Source: Odobenus rosmarus divergens | Taxonomy: Eukaryota; Chordata; Mammalia; Carnivora; Odobenidae | Length of the DNA stretch: 64,000 nt | Assembly: GCF_000321225.1 (NCBI RefSeq) | Contig: NW_004451861.1 | Location: 1 to 64,000 of the forward strand | Direction of reading: 5' to 3' | In this document: positions 55,541-64,000 of the stretch, one piece after another | Layout: each line of letters begins with the position of its first letter | Position numbering within the stretch: position 1 is the stretch's first letter | The notes under the pieces: generated by a model | Seen by the model: the letters and a program-made list of their open reading frames with translations, nothing else | Told to the model about the DNA's origin: nothing | Database searches by the model: none | Position numbers and translations under genes: made by a program

Positions 55541-56690
55541 TTGATATTTAGAGTGACAAGATGGTAAATACCACACTGTTCCTTATCTGTCATTGTCTTT
55601 GAATTTCGTGAGGTAGCTTAGACTTGTGTCTTCTATCTTTTTCTTTTTCAATATCTAACATTAGGGCATTAGGGATGTAGTTGAGAGAGAGGGGAGAGAG
55701 ATCAATGTTAGAAAAGAGCATCAAAAACCAAGACAAAAGACCTATGGGCAATAGTAAGGTTGAACCTGATACTTGGAAAGAACTGTCTTCATAGCCCATG
55801 TCAACATCAGGAAGTCCGTGAGAATTTTTAGGGCCCTCTTCATTATTTCACATGACAGAGGATGTAGGAGCCCAGCTATGAGAAGAAATCCTAGGAGAGA
55901 TCACTGCCCTAGAAAGGGAGGTCTCTAGACCTCTGCCGAACCAAGTAAAGCCATCAGAAAGTTTAAATGGGACTAAAGGGAACTATCTACTCACAAGAGA
56001 CTAGAAACAGTGTTGGAAGGTCATTTAGCACTAGGATGGCAAATAGATTGCAGACCTCATTGCCTATTGGGAGTAACATCTCGAGTGCTGAGGGGAAGGA
56101 TTCTGAGACCACACCTGGTGTTGGTGTAGACATGGTACCATGTGGACGAGCAATGCCTGCTCCATGCTAAGGGAGTGGGAATGCTATTTGCAGACCACGT
56201 ACTTATTTTTCCTGACTAGCCTGTCCTCTTGCCTTCATATTTATCTACATTTAAATCATCTAAGAAAGATGAGGTGCTATTCTATTTTTAAGAGGTTTGC
56301 AGAGGACATTATATAAACTTCTTTCAGAAATGCAAAGATTGTTGCTTAAAATAAATTCCCCTTGCATTATCCAAGGCTTTGTTGCTTTAATGTAAAGTTC
56401 TTCTCTTTTTTCTTGGTCTCGGTGGAGAGTGGAAGAGAGCCAGGTCCTGGGAACCCACTGGGGTGTCCTGGTCACCACCTGTGTCAAAGGTGTAGACCTC
56501 GGACTCTCTCCTTGCTCTGACCATTGGCTCCTTCAGTCTGGGGCTTCCCCTCCCTAGGTACCCTCTTCCCCATTTTTGTCGCCTCTGCTGGCAAACTGGG
56601 GTCTTCAGACTGAGAGACAGAAGGAGCCTCAGGGAGATGGTGGGTCGTGGAGAACCCACGCTCTTTTCCTGGATTTGCCACAGATCCCTT
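55541..56690. other. No recognisable gene
   Basis: Minus-strand frames at 55590-55799 and 56260-56681 have no domain. No RNA gene is seen. Confidence 0.4.
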
Positions 56691-56699
56691 TGAGGACTA

Positions 56700-56815
56700 T
56701 TTTGCTTTATCTTTCAGAGGCTGATATTCCTCATCTGTAAAACGAGGGGGATTTTAACCTTGGCACAAGGACAGGACTGAGATGATATGTTCTATGTTCG
56801 GTGCACAGTTCAGGG
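56700..56815 (+). mobile_element. MIR SINE fragment (sense)
   Basis: TATTCCTCATCTGTAAAACG and GGACTGAGATGATATGTTC match the MIR 3' half. Confidence 0.7.
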
Positions 56816-57325
56816 TTGGGGAGTTGGCCTCTTTTACCAGATTCTCAAAAGGAGCTGTAACCCCCACACTGTTAAGAGTCAGAGGCATAGGTGATTTCTA
56901 ACACTTGTTCAATTTGAAACATTGCATGTAAAGATCCCTTGTCCTGTATGGATGGATCACTGTGTCTCATGCTCACAGCTGCAAGATGGGACCAAACCCT
57001 TCAAAGGGCAACTTCCAGTTCTTACAGAGAAAGGACCCACTTTAATATTAAAGGACCTATATTAATCAGCTTTGTAGAAAATGACTAAGTGAAACCAAAA
57101 ATGTAACCTGTGTGAGAAAGAGGAAGTAGTATTGTTAAAATTACCTTGAAAGCCCATGAGTTATGAAAGAAGGAGACATTGTTCTAGAGGATTCCCTTGT
57201 CTTTTAAGGTCGTGAATCAGAGGCAACATGCAGGGGGGACGGGGCATGGTCTGTGAGGTACCCAGGATGAGGCCATGGTGGCGGCAGACCTTGTCCTGGC
57301 CACGGTCCGGGGGGATCTTTGGTTT
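56816..57325. other. No recognisable feature
   Basis: I see no gene or named repeat. Confidence 0.4.
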
Positions 57326-57607
57326 TACTGACTTGTATTCGTTGGTAGGGATGCTAGTTTCACAAACTAGGTGGCTGAAAACAACTGGAATTTATTCTCT
57401 CACAGTTCTGGAGGCTAGGAGCTCAAAATCAAGGTGTCAGCAGGGCCATGCCCCCTGCAAAGTCTCCAGGGAAGAATCCATCTTTGCATCTTCCAGTTTC
57501 TGGTGGGCCCAGCCTTTGCTTGGCTCATGACAGCATCACCCCAATCTCCGCCTCCATTATTACATGGCCTCTGTCCCTGCGCATCTGCGTGTATCTTCTC
57601 ATCTTCT

Positions 57608-57821
57608 TTTTTTTTTTTTTTGAAGATTTGTTTATTTATAGTAGAGAGAGAGCTCGAGCGAGCAGGGGGAGGGGCCGAGGAAGAGGGAGAGAGAGGAGGA
57701 GAGAAGCAGACCCCCTGCTGAGTGTGGAGCCCAATGCCGGGCTCGATCCCACGACCCTGAGATCATGACCTGAGCTGAAATCCAGAGTCGGAGGCTAACT
57801 GACTGAGCCACCCAGGCGCCC
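57608..57821 (-). mobile_element. Can-SINE (minus) nested in MLT1
   Basis: It runs from poly-T to GAGCCACCCAGGCGCCCC. The body has a GAGCTCGAGCGAGCAGGGGG variant. The target-site duplication is not clear. Confidence 0.95.
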
Positions 57822-57925
57822 CTCCTCTTGTTTTCTTCTAAGGGCATTGGATTTAGGGCCCGCTCTAAATCAGGATGATTTCATGTTGAGATCCTCAACT
57901 AATTACATCTTCATAGACCCTATTT

Positions 57926-58135
57926 TTTTTTTAAGGTTTTATTTATTTATTTGCCAGAGAGAGAGAGAGAGAGAGAGAGAGCGTGAGCGCACAAGCAGGG
58001 GGAGCATCAGGCAGAGGGAGAAGCAGGCTCCCTGCTCAGCAAGGAGCCTGATGCGGGACTCGATCCCAGGGTCCTAGGATCATGACCTGAGGTGAAGGCA
58101 GACGCTTAACTGACTGAGCCACCCAGGCATCCCTT
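57926..58135 (-). mobile_element. Can-SINE (minus), second nested in MLT1
   Basis: TAGACCCTATTT flanks it perfectly at 57914-57925 and 58136-58147. The body carries an expanded (GA)n tract at about 57956-57980. Confidence 0.97.
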
Positions 58136-58394
58136 TAGACCCTATTTCTAAATCAGATCACATCCTGAGGTTTCAGGTGAATGGAAGATGCCACTTAACC
58201 CACCACACCAGCATTGTTTGAAGCTTTTTTTTTTTTTTAATGAGATTCTTAGGATATTAAAAAAAAACAAACGAAACAATCACAGAAAAGAGTGTTCTAG
58301 GCAGCTAGTACATGTGTACACACGCACATATATTTGCTTGCTTACCTTGGCTGAGTTGCAGGTGGGGCGGTTGATGGGAAGAGAAGGGAATATA

Positions 58395-58640
58395 ATAATA
58401 ATACCTAACACTTGTAGTGTGCTTACTGTCTGCCGGATACTGTTTTAAGTGCTTTTACCTATTAAATGACTTAATCCTCAGGGCAATCTTATAAAGTAGG
58501 TGATATTATCATTCCCATTTTACAGGTGAGAAAACCGAGGCACAGAAAAGTGAAGTTACATCCTCAAGCTCCCCGGGGAAATCCAGGATTGGAATGCAGA
58601 CAGTCTGACTCAGAAACAGTGTTCATAAGTGCCCTCCTGT
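58395..58640 (-). mobile_element. MIR-family SINE (antisense), near full length
   Basis: AATAATACCTAACACTTGTAG, GGATACTGTTTTAAGTGC, CATTCCCATTTTACAGGTGAG and AACCGAGGCACAGAAAAG are the antisense MIR blocks in order. Confidence 0.88.
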
Positions 58641-59104
58641 CCTGCACAAGGCACACGTAGGAGATGTAGGTCTGCTTAAAGAAACTTCTCACCACTTCCT
58701 CAACACACACTGATGCGCACGCTCACTCTTCCAAATAGAGCAATAATCAATGAGCGGGTAGCTTCTATGGTTGGATGTGTTTGGAGCATTTCATCTGCAG
58801 AATCCATTGAACCAGATACAGTCAGGCATTTACTCAGAACAGATAAAAGCCAGTATGGGCTGAGTAAAACACAGTTGTTCAAGCGTATCACCGACTGCCT
58901 TGCAGATTCCTCAGACCACACGTGATTACCACTAATTAGAGGGTGATGTTGCCTGGGTCAAAGAGGAGCCACAAATTAGGTGGGGGGAGGTGGTTCATTT
59001 AGAGCAGCTTCGAGCAAATTGCTGTTCAACTGCAGTTGTGGTTGACTTGGTGTCTTACAAGCAACACACACCGAGTGAAGGAAAGGGAATTCGTAGGCAT
59101 ATTT
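58641..59104. other. No recognisable gene
   Basis: Two mirror-image frames (58700-58925) on opposite strands have no domain. Confidence 0.4.
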
Positions 59105-59220
59105 AAAATAATAAGAAGAATGACTGTAGGGCTTACATAAATGCCAGGTGCTGTGCTGGGTATATCGCCTCATTCAGTCCTTACCGCAACCTTCTGAATC
59201 ATCAATCGCCTCAGGGCTGG
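59105..59220 (-). mobile_element. MIR-like fragment (antisense)
   Basis: ATGCCAGGTGCTGTGCTGGG and CTCATTCAGTCCTTACCGCA follow the antisense MIR 3' half. Confidence 0.6.
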
Positions 59221-59690
59221 GACGGTGACTAATAATAAAGTGGTACATTATCCTTATGATAAAAATAGCTATGGGCTTGTTCCTGTAGCTTGCTCCAGGG
59301 GCTCCCCAACCTCAAAAGCGGACTTGGCTCTATGGAGCCCCATGCACATTCACTGAGGACCAAATCTGTAGGGCAACAATTACCTAAATGAACATTCAGG
59401 AGGTTTTCACTGTGGGAGCTTGGTGTATGTGGCTTTTCAGGTAATTTCCCTCATCTAAATAACTTCTTGAGAGAAGACAGTTCCTTCAAGTGCACGGCCT
59501 AAAGTTCTGAGGGGAAGGCCGCATCCTCATAAGCAGAGACCTGGGGCTAGTTATGTGCCAGTTATGTGCCGGGCTGTTCGTACCCTCAACGGCCAGATTG
59601 AGGGCAGGAAAGCGCACATACCTCCTGATTTTTCCTGCTTTCCTGTAGGATCGGGCTTGGTTGACAAGAGCATCCCACCAGACACTGCAG
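59221..59690. other. No recognisable gene
   Basis: A 10-base tandem word (GTTATGTGCCAGTTATGTGCC) lies at 59552-59572. Nothing else is supported. Confidence 0.4.
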
Positions 59691-59696
59691 CGCTGA

Positions 59697-59945
59697 CTGT
59701 GGAGGCTGAGTCATGGGCTCTGGAGACAAAGGGCCAACTTGCAAATCCCAGCTCCATCACTTCCCAGCTATATGACGTTGGCAAGGTGCTTAACTCAGGA
59801 GTCTTAGTTTCTTCAACTGTAGAATGCGCATAACAATAAAACGTCCCACCCAAGGCTGGTGTGAGGATTGATGGGGTTACTTTCAGCATGTGCTCTGTAG
59901 AGGGCTTAATGCCTCAGGCCAAGAAATACTAGTCATCATTACTCG
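59697..59945 (+). mobile_element. MIR SINE (sense), near full length
   Basis: GTCATGGGCTCTGGAGACAAA, CCCAGCTCCATCACTTCCCAG, TTTCTTCAACTGTAGAATGC and GTGTGAGGATTGATGGGG are sense MIR blocks in order. Confidence 0.85.
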
Positions 59946-60590
59946 GATATCAACAGTGGAATCCTGGGCAATCGCTTCCCTTCTGGAGGTGAGGTGTGAT
60001 GGCAACATCATTGGACTGGGCTCAAGAGAGTTACTTTGTGCTCAGTTCACCTCCTGTTGTACAAGGAACCATGACCCATCTGCCAGCATTAGGTGAGAAA
60101 TAGACAAGGAAGAGGAAACTTTTCAGAGACCCACTTTTAAAATGTCTCCATCTGACTGCTTCCTAACGGAGGGCTGATGGGGAAGGGTCCATTTTCCTTT
60201 TCTGTAAGTCCCATAGGCCCTGCTGGCTGTTTCTTTTCTGATAACTAGAGCAGGTTTCTCTCCCCACAGGGGCCCCTTTCTTTCCCCTGAACCAGAAGGG
60301 AAGGTCCCCTTTCTCTCTTCAGTAATGGGCAAGAACAACGTTCCATTGACAACTTGAATGGAGCGTTTCTTACCCTGGGACTCTTCCTGCTGCAGAGGCA
60401 GGGACCTTTCCTCTCTCCATTGGCTTCTGAAGACGATGATTCCAGCTCTCCAGAGGCGGCCAGGGCAGGGCGGTTCAGGATTTCTGATTCCGGCACGATC
60501 TGAGGAAGGGAAGCTGCTCAGTTTCAGGGTCTCTGTAACAGGCCATTTTCCTTATGATTTCTGACATGCGCCAGTGCCAGAATTTTCCCT
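59946..60590. other. No recognisable gene
   Basis: Minus-strand frames at 60123-60660 are purine/pyrimidine-skewed and have no domain. Confidence 0.4.
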
Positions 60591-60599
60591 GTGTTGCCT

Positions 60600-60870
60600 G
60601 CCTCTGCGCCTGCCCTGACCACCCAGCAACATTCCCTCCTTTCACACCACCTTCCCTCACTCTGCTTCATTTTCCATTAGAGCGCTTAGCACCACCTGGT
60701 CCATTTCTATTAACATGTTTATTGTTTGTTCTTGCTCTTGTGGCAGCACGAGGTCCAGGAGAGTAGGGACTCTGCCTTGTTCATTGCCCAGTCCCTAGTG
60801 TCCGGCACAGACCCTGGCAGCCGGTACGTGCTCAATGGAGATTTCATGAATGAATGAATGAATGAATGAG
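60600..60870 (+). mobile_element. L2 LINE 3' end (sense) with (GAAT)n tail
   Basis: CTGACCACCCAGCAACATTCC, GGAGAGTAGGGACTCTGCC, CAGTCCCTAGTGTCCGGCAC and GCTCAATGGAGATTTCATGAA match the L2 3' end. The GAATGAATGAATGAATGAA tail is a typical end for this family. Confidence 0.85.
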
Positions 60871-62246
60871 TGAAGGCTGAAAGGTATTTCTGGTTTCCCT
60901 CTAAAATCCGGAAAATGACTTTCTGATACATGGATAACTGGAGTCTAGCTGCAATCGTTCTTCCAGAATGGCCTGGGGTTGGATCCGTCAACCAACTGGC
61001 ATGATCCTTCTAGGGCCTGGCAAACTAGAGACACAGGTTATGACCTGATCCCTGCTCTCTGGGCAGACAGAATTTGGCTGGTGAGACAAAGCTCACAAAG
61101 GACAGGGTAAAATGAACCCCAGCAGAAGAGAAGGTCTTAACAGCTTGGACAGCTATGGAGGTAGGTGGGGTGGGGGGGGGTGGGGGGGGGGGGGGGGTTA
61201 TGTGATTCATCACTCAGGCAGAGGGCCACAGGGCCCGTCTTCAGCCGGAGCTGGGCCTCAACAGGCTGGCTGGCCCTCTGCTGGGGGGGGGGGGGGTGAA
61301 GGGGACAGGTCTGCAGCCTCTCTGTTTATCCCCGTGTCTTGAGAGAGAAGGAAGCCAGGCTGACAGCCTGGTGCTGAGGGGCTTGGGTCCTTCAGGTGTC
61401 TAGTTTCTTGGCGCTCTCTGCAGAGACTACCCAGAAACCACACCGATGTTTCCAGGAAGTGTGCACTAACTGCATGACTTCTGTAGGTTTTTTCCCCTCC
61501 TTCCTTTTCTATCTCACTGCTTCTTGCAAATTAAAAAGCGAATCAGAGAGCAATGTTAAAAATAATCAAACCACAGCTCAAGGAAGGCGCTATCAACAGA
61601 AGAAAGGGGACAAAAATGGAGTTGAATATTATTCCGCAATGCTTTATACACAGGCCCTGTGATTATTCATTCTGTGAAACCCTGGGGGCCTGGGGGGAAT
61701 TAATGGGGCCACCATTACTTGCCTTTTGCATTGCTTAAACAGGCCATAAGAATGAGCATTGGTTTCAGAGCCACAGGCTGGAAAAAGTCATGCTATGGGG
61801 AGGGAAGTTGTCAAGAAAGAGGGAAAACCCACAGGTCCAGTTTTCCTAGATTGTAAATTCTCACTGTCATCTGGTTACGCCTCTCCTAATCAAAATCAGC
61901 TTGGGGCATCAGGGGGTCCTGAAGGAAAAGAAGATATGAAGACCCTAAGAACGTAGACTCAAGGATCCCCAACCGCCCAGGCTCACCAGCCTGAAACTGG
62001 GTGTCTGAGGGAGGGCCAGGAGCTTCTGAAAGGTCAGCGCTCCAAGTTGGAGCTGGGCAGAGAGGTGGGGAGTGGGTTTATGCCCCTTTGGTGTTGTCAA
62101 GGCGCCCAGTGTATGAAAACATGGGGTCACAAAAACTGTGGCATATTTAAAAATAATTATCCTTAACAAATGAGATGTTTGAATACCCAAGCCAACCAAG
62201 AAAACAAGACAATGGTGCTATTCACAAAGTAAATCCAGGATTTATT
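60871..62246. other. No recognisable gene; G-runs at 61167-61197 and 61282-61296
   Basis: The GGGGTGGGGGGGGGTGGGGG-type run and a second G run about 90 bases later are candidate G-quadruplex sites. Gly-rich and Pro-rich frames across them (61025-61443) are artefacts. Confidence 0.6.
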
Positions 62247-62260
62247 AAAAGTATGAATTC

Positions 62261-62409
62261 GGCTAAACGGGTGATGGGGATTAAGGAGGACACTTGTAGT
62301 AATGAGCACTGGGTGTTATAGGTAAGTGATGAATCACTGAACTCTGCTCCTGAAATGAATATTACACTATATGTTAACTAACTAGAATTTAAATAAAAAT
62401 CTGGAAAAA
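62261..62409 (+). mobile_element. Short 5'-truncated L1 3' end (sense)
   Basis: TGATGGGGATTAAGGAGGAC, AATGAGCACTGGGTGTTATA and CACTATATGTTAACTAACTA lead into an A tail. AAAAGTATGAATTC flanks it perfectly at 62247-62260 and 62410-62423. The insert is only about 149 bases long. Confidence 0.95.
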
Positions 62410-62423
62410 AAAAGTATGAATTC

Positions 62424-63035
62424 AGGGTGTGTCGCATGCTGCTGGTGGCAGGGATGGACATGGGACACGCACGTGTGTCTGGCAATATCTTCTTTCTATT
62501 CTGTTGGTGGATCCCCTTGACCCTGTGGGTAACCCAGAGAATACTGTTAAGTCTAAATTTGAGTCCTGCTTCAATGGGGAGCCCTCCTTTCCTCACTCCG
62601 ATGCTCTGGGCAATTAAGTCACTTCTACCGATCCTTTGATACTTGTTAATGCTTGTCCTGCTCTGTTGTCTGGGAAGACACAGAAGGGCCTCCTTTCCGG
62701 GCTTGGCCTCCAGGCGCTGAGGGTGGGGTAGCCTAGGATGAGTTGGCAGCTCTGTTGCTGGCTCCTTGGGGCCTCTCCCAATGCCACGGTTTGTTCAGGA
62801 CATTTTCTCTGAGTCACCCTTGGCGATAAGACGGGCGGGAGCCTCTAAGCAAGTCAGGTTTTAGATTCTTACCATCAGAGGTTTGATTTCAGAATTTGCA
62901 AGTTCTTTAACAACACTACAGGAGCTTGGGCAGAGCTGTAGTCATTCCAGGAGCCAAAACAGCCGAGACAACAATACAGAACCCAGAACCCACCGCATAA
63001 GATTGAAGGAAGCTTTATTCTCTGGCTCCCCACTG
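62424..63035. other. No recognisable gene
   Basis: I see no exon, RNA gene or named repeat. Confidence 0.4.
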
Positions 63036-63039
63036 CTGC

Positions 63040-63960
63040 CTTCACTTATTCATTCAGCCAATACTTACTGAGCCCCTTAGCCAGGCTCCATGCTAAGTGC
63101 TGGAGGAGTAATGGTGAGCAGGTGCAGACCTAGGTCCCTCCTGAGTGAAGTCCACTGTGTAGTGGGGGGCTAGGGACCCTAAATGAAAATCACAAAGCAT
63201 TGTAAATAGCCATAGCAGCAAGTGCTCCAAAGGAGAGGTACATGCTACTATGAGCACCTATATGGGGTCTGGCTTAATTGGGAGGGAAAGAGAAGGATCT
63301 CTGAAGCCAGATATTGAGCGGGATCTAAGGGAGAAGAAGGGAAAGAGAGGGAAGTCTCTCTCTCTTTTTTTTTTTTTTTAATATTTTATTTATTTATTTG
63401 ACAGAGAGAGACAGTGAGAGCAGGAACACAAGCAGGGGGAGTGGGAGAGGGAGAAGCAGGCTTCCCGCTGAGCGGGGGAGCCCGATGTGGGACTCGATCC
63501 CAGGACCCTGGGGTCATGACCTGAGCTGAAGGCAGACGCTTAACGACTGAGCCACCCAGGCGCCCCGAGAGGGAAGTCTCTTTTTGGAACCAACAATGCA
63601 TGTACAAAGGTCCTGAGGTGGGACAGAAGAGAATATAAAAACCAGAGAAGGAAGTGGGGCTGGAGCAGGGTGGTGGAGATTTAGGGTCATGCCTGAGGCA
63701 TGCTGGAGCTGGGGCAGGGTGGGGAGGCCTAGCATGGTCTGCAGGAAGGAGGCCACTTTCAAAGGGCTTCTGGGCCTCCCAGATTTTCTTTCAGCCTCAG
63801 AGCAATGGGAAGTCACTGAAGGGCTTAAAGCAGGGGGAGGAGACTGGGGACGCCTGAATCACATTAGCATTTTGAAAGATCCCTCTGGCTGCAGCGCTAA
63901 GGTCTCTGAAGGTGATTTCTGCTTCATAAGCAGGGCCAGGATTCAGTTACTGGAAGCAGA
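63040..63960 (-). mobile_element. L2 LINE (antisense), split by a SINE
   Basis: CTTATTCATTCAGCCAATAC and CCAGGCTCCATGCTAAGTGC are the 3' end. After the SINE come AAAGGTCCTGAGGTGGGAC, GAGCAATGGGAAGTCACTGAA and AAAGATCCCTCTGGCTGC, the L2 body in order. A MIR-like piece (GTGAGTTTGAATCCCAGC) begins at the right edge. Confidence 0.85.
63360..63566 (-). mobile_element. Can-SINE (minus) nested in L2
   Basis: Full length and low divergence. GAGAGGGAAGTCTCT flanks it perfectly at 63345-63359 and 63567-63581. Confidence 0.98.
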
Positions 63961-64000
63961 AGCTGGGGTGGCACAGCCCGATGTGAGTTTGAATCCCAGC

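Larger units (their letters stand above)
57335..58190 (-). mobile_element. MLT1-type LTR (antisense), split by two SINEs
   Basis: The three pieces CAAACTAGGTGGCTGAAAAC to TGCGTGTATCTTCTCATC, then TTGGATTTAGGGCCCGCTC to TACATCTTCATAGACCC, then CAGATCACATCCTGAGGT rejoin into one antisense MLT1/MaLR LTR. The SINEs lie at 57608-57821 and 57926-58135. Confidence 0.8.

Overview
This is a 64 kb piece of vertebrate nuclear DNA in which I find no intact protein-coding gene, rRNA, functional tRNA or CRISPR array. The host is a carnivoran mammal. There are 22 copies of the tRNA-derived Can-SINE (head GGCGCCTGGGTGGCTCAG, tail AAATAAATAAAATCTT). Their bodies are of the caniform, non-dog type, and the felid type is absent, so I infer an arctoid: bear/panda, pinniped or mustelid. 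Several carnivoran L1 3' ends and many ancient mammalian repeats (L2, MIR, MLT1, hAT elements) agree with this.

Layout. 0-4.2 kb: L1 tail, three SINEs and an alternating-purine/pyrimidine palindrome. 4.29-4.5 kb: the only gene-derived feature I recognise, a minus-strand broken copy of a small cysteine/glycine-repeat keratin-associated-type gene (SCYGR/KRTAP28-like), with what looks like its old promoter. 5.2-6.4 kb: a CpG-rich 20-bp minisatellite and an adjoining GC-rich block. 6.4-12 kb: AT-rich DNA, SINEs, L1 and L2 pieces. 12.7-14.4 kb: a probable ERV1-type solo LTR next to a short tandem repeat, then MIR and hAT copies. 15-31 kb: mainly L2, including a large antisense copy at about 15.3-16.3 kb, plus MIR and an MLT1 LTR nested in a hAT element. 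31-34 kb: two SINEs inserted head to tail, then a nest of L1, SINE and younger L1. 39.5-43.9 kb: an antisense L1 3' piece beside a longer sense L1 with an internally deleted ORF2. 46.3-48.05 kb: an L1 tail holding a chimeric SINE/48-bp/L1 insertion; the same 48 bp occurs 1.4 kb downstream. 48-64 kb: a MER20-like element, L2, MIR, an MLT1 split by two SINEs, and further SINEs.

No genes work together here. The window reads as intergenic or deep-intronic DNA shaped by retrotransposition. Family names for old repeats are from memory of consensus sequences, without a database search. The open frames of 60-230 codons show no recognisable domains and mostly fall in repeats; I regard them as chance frames.
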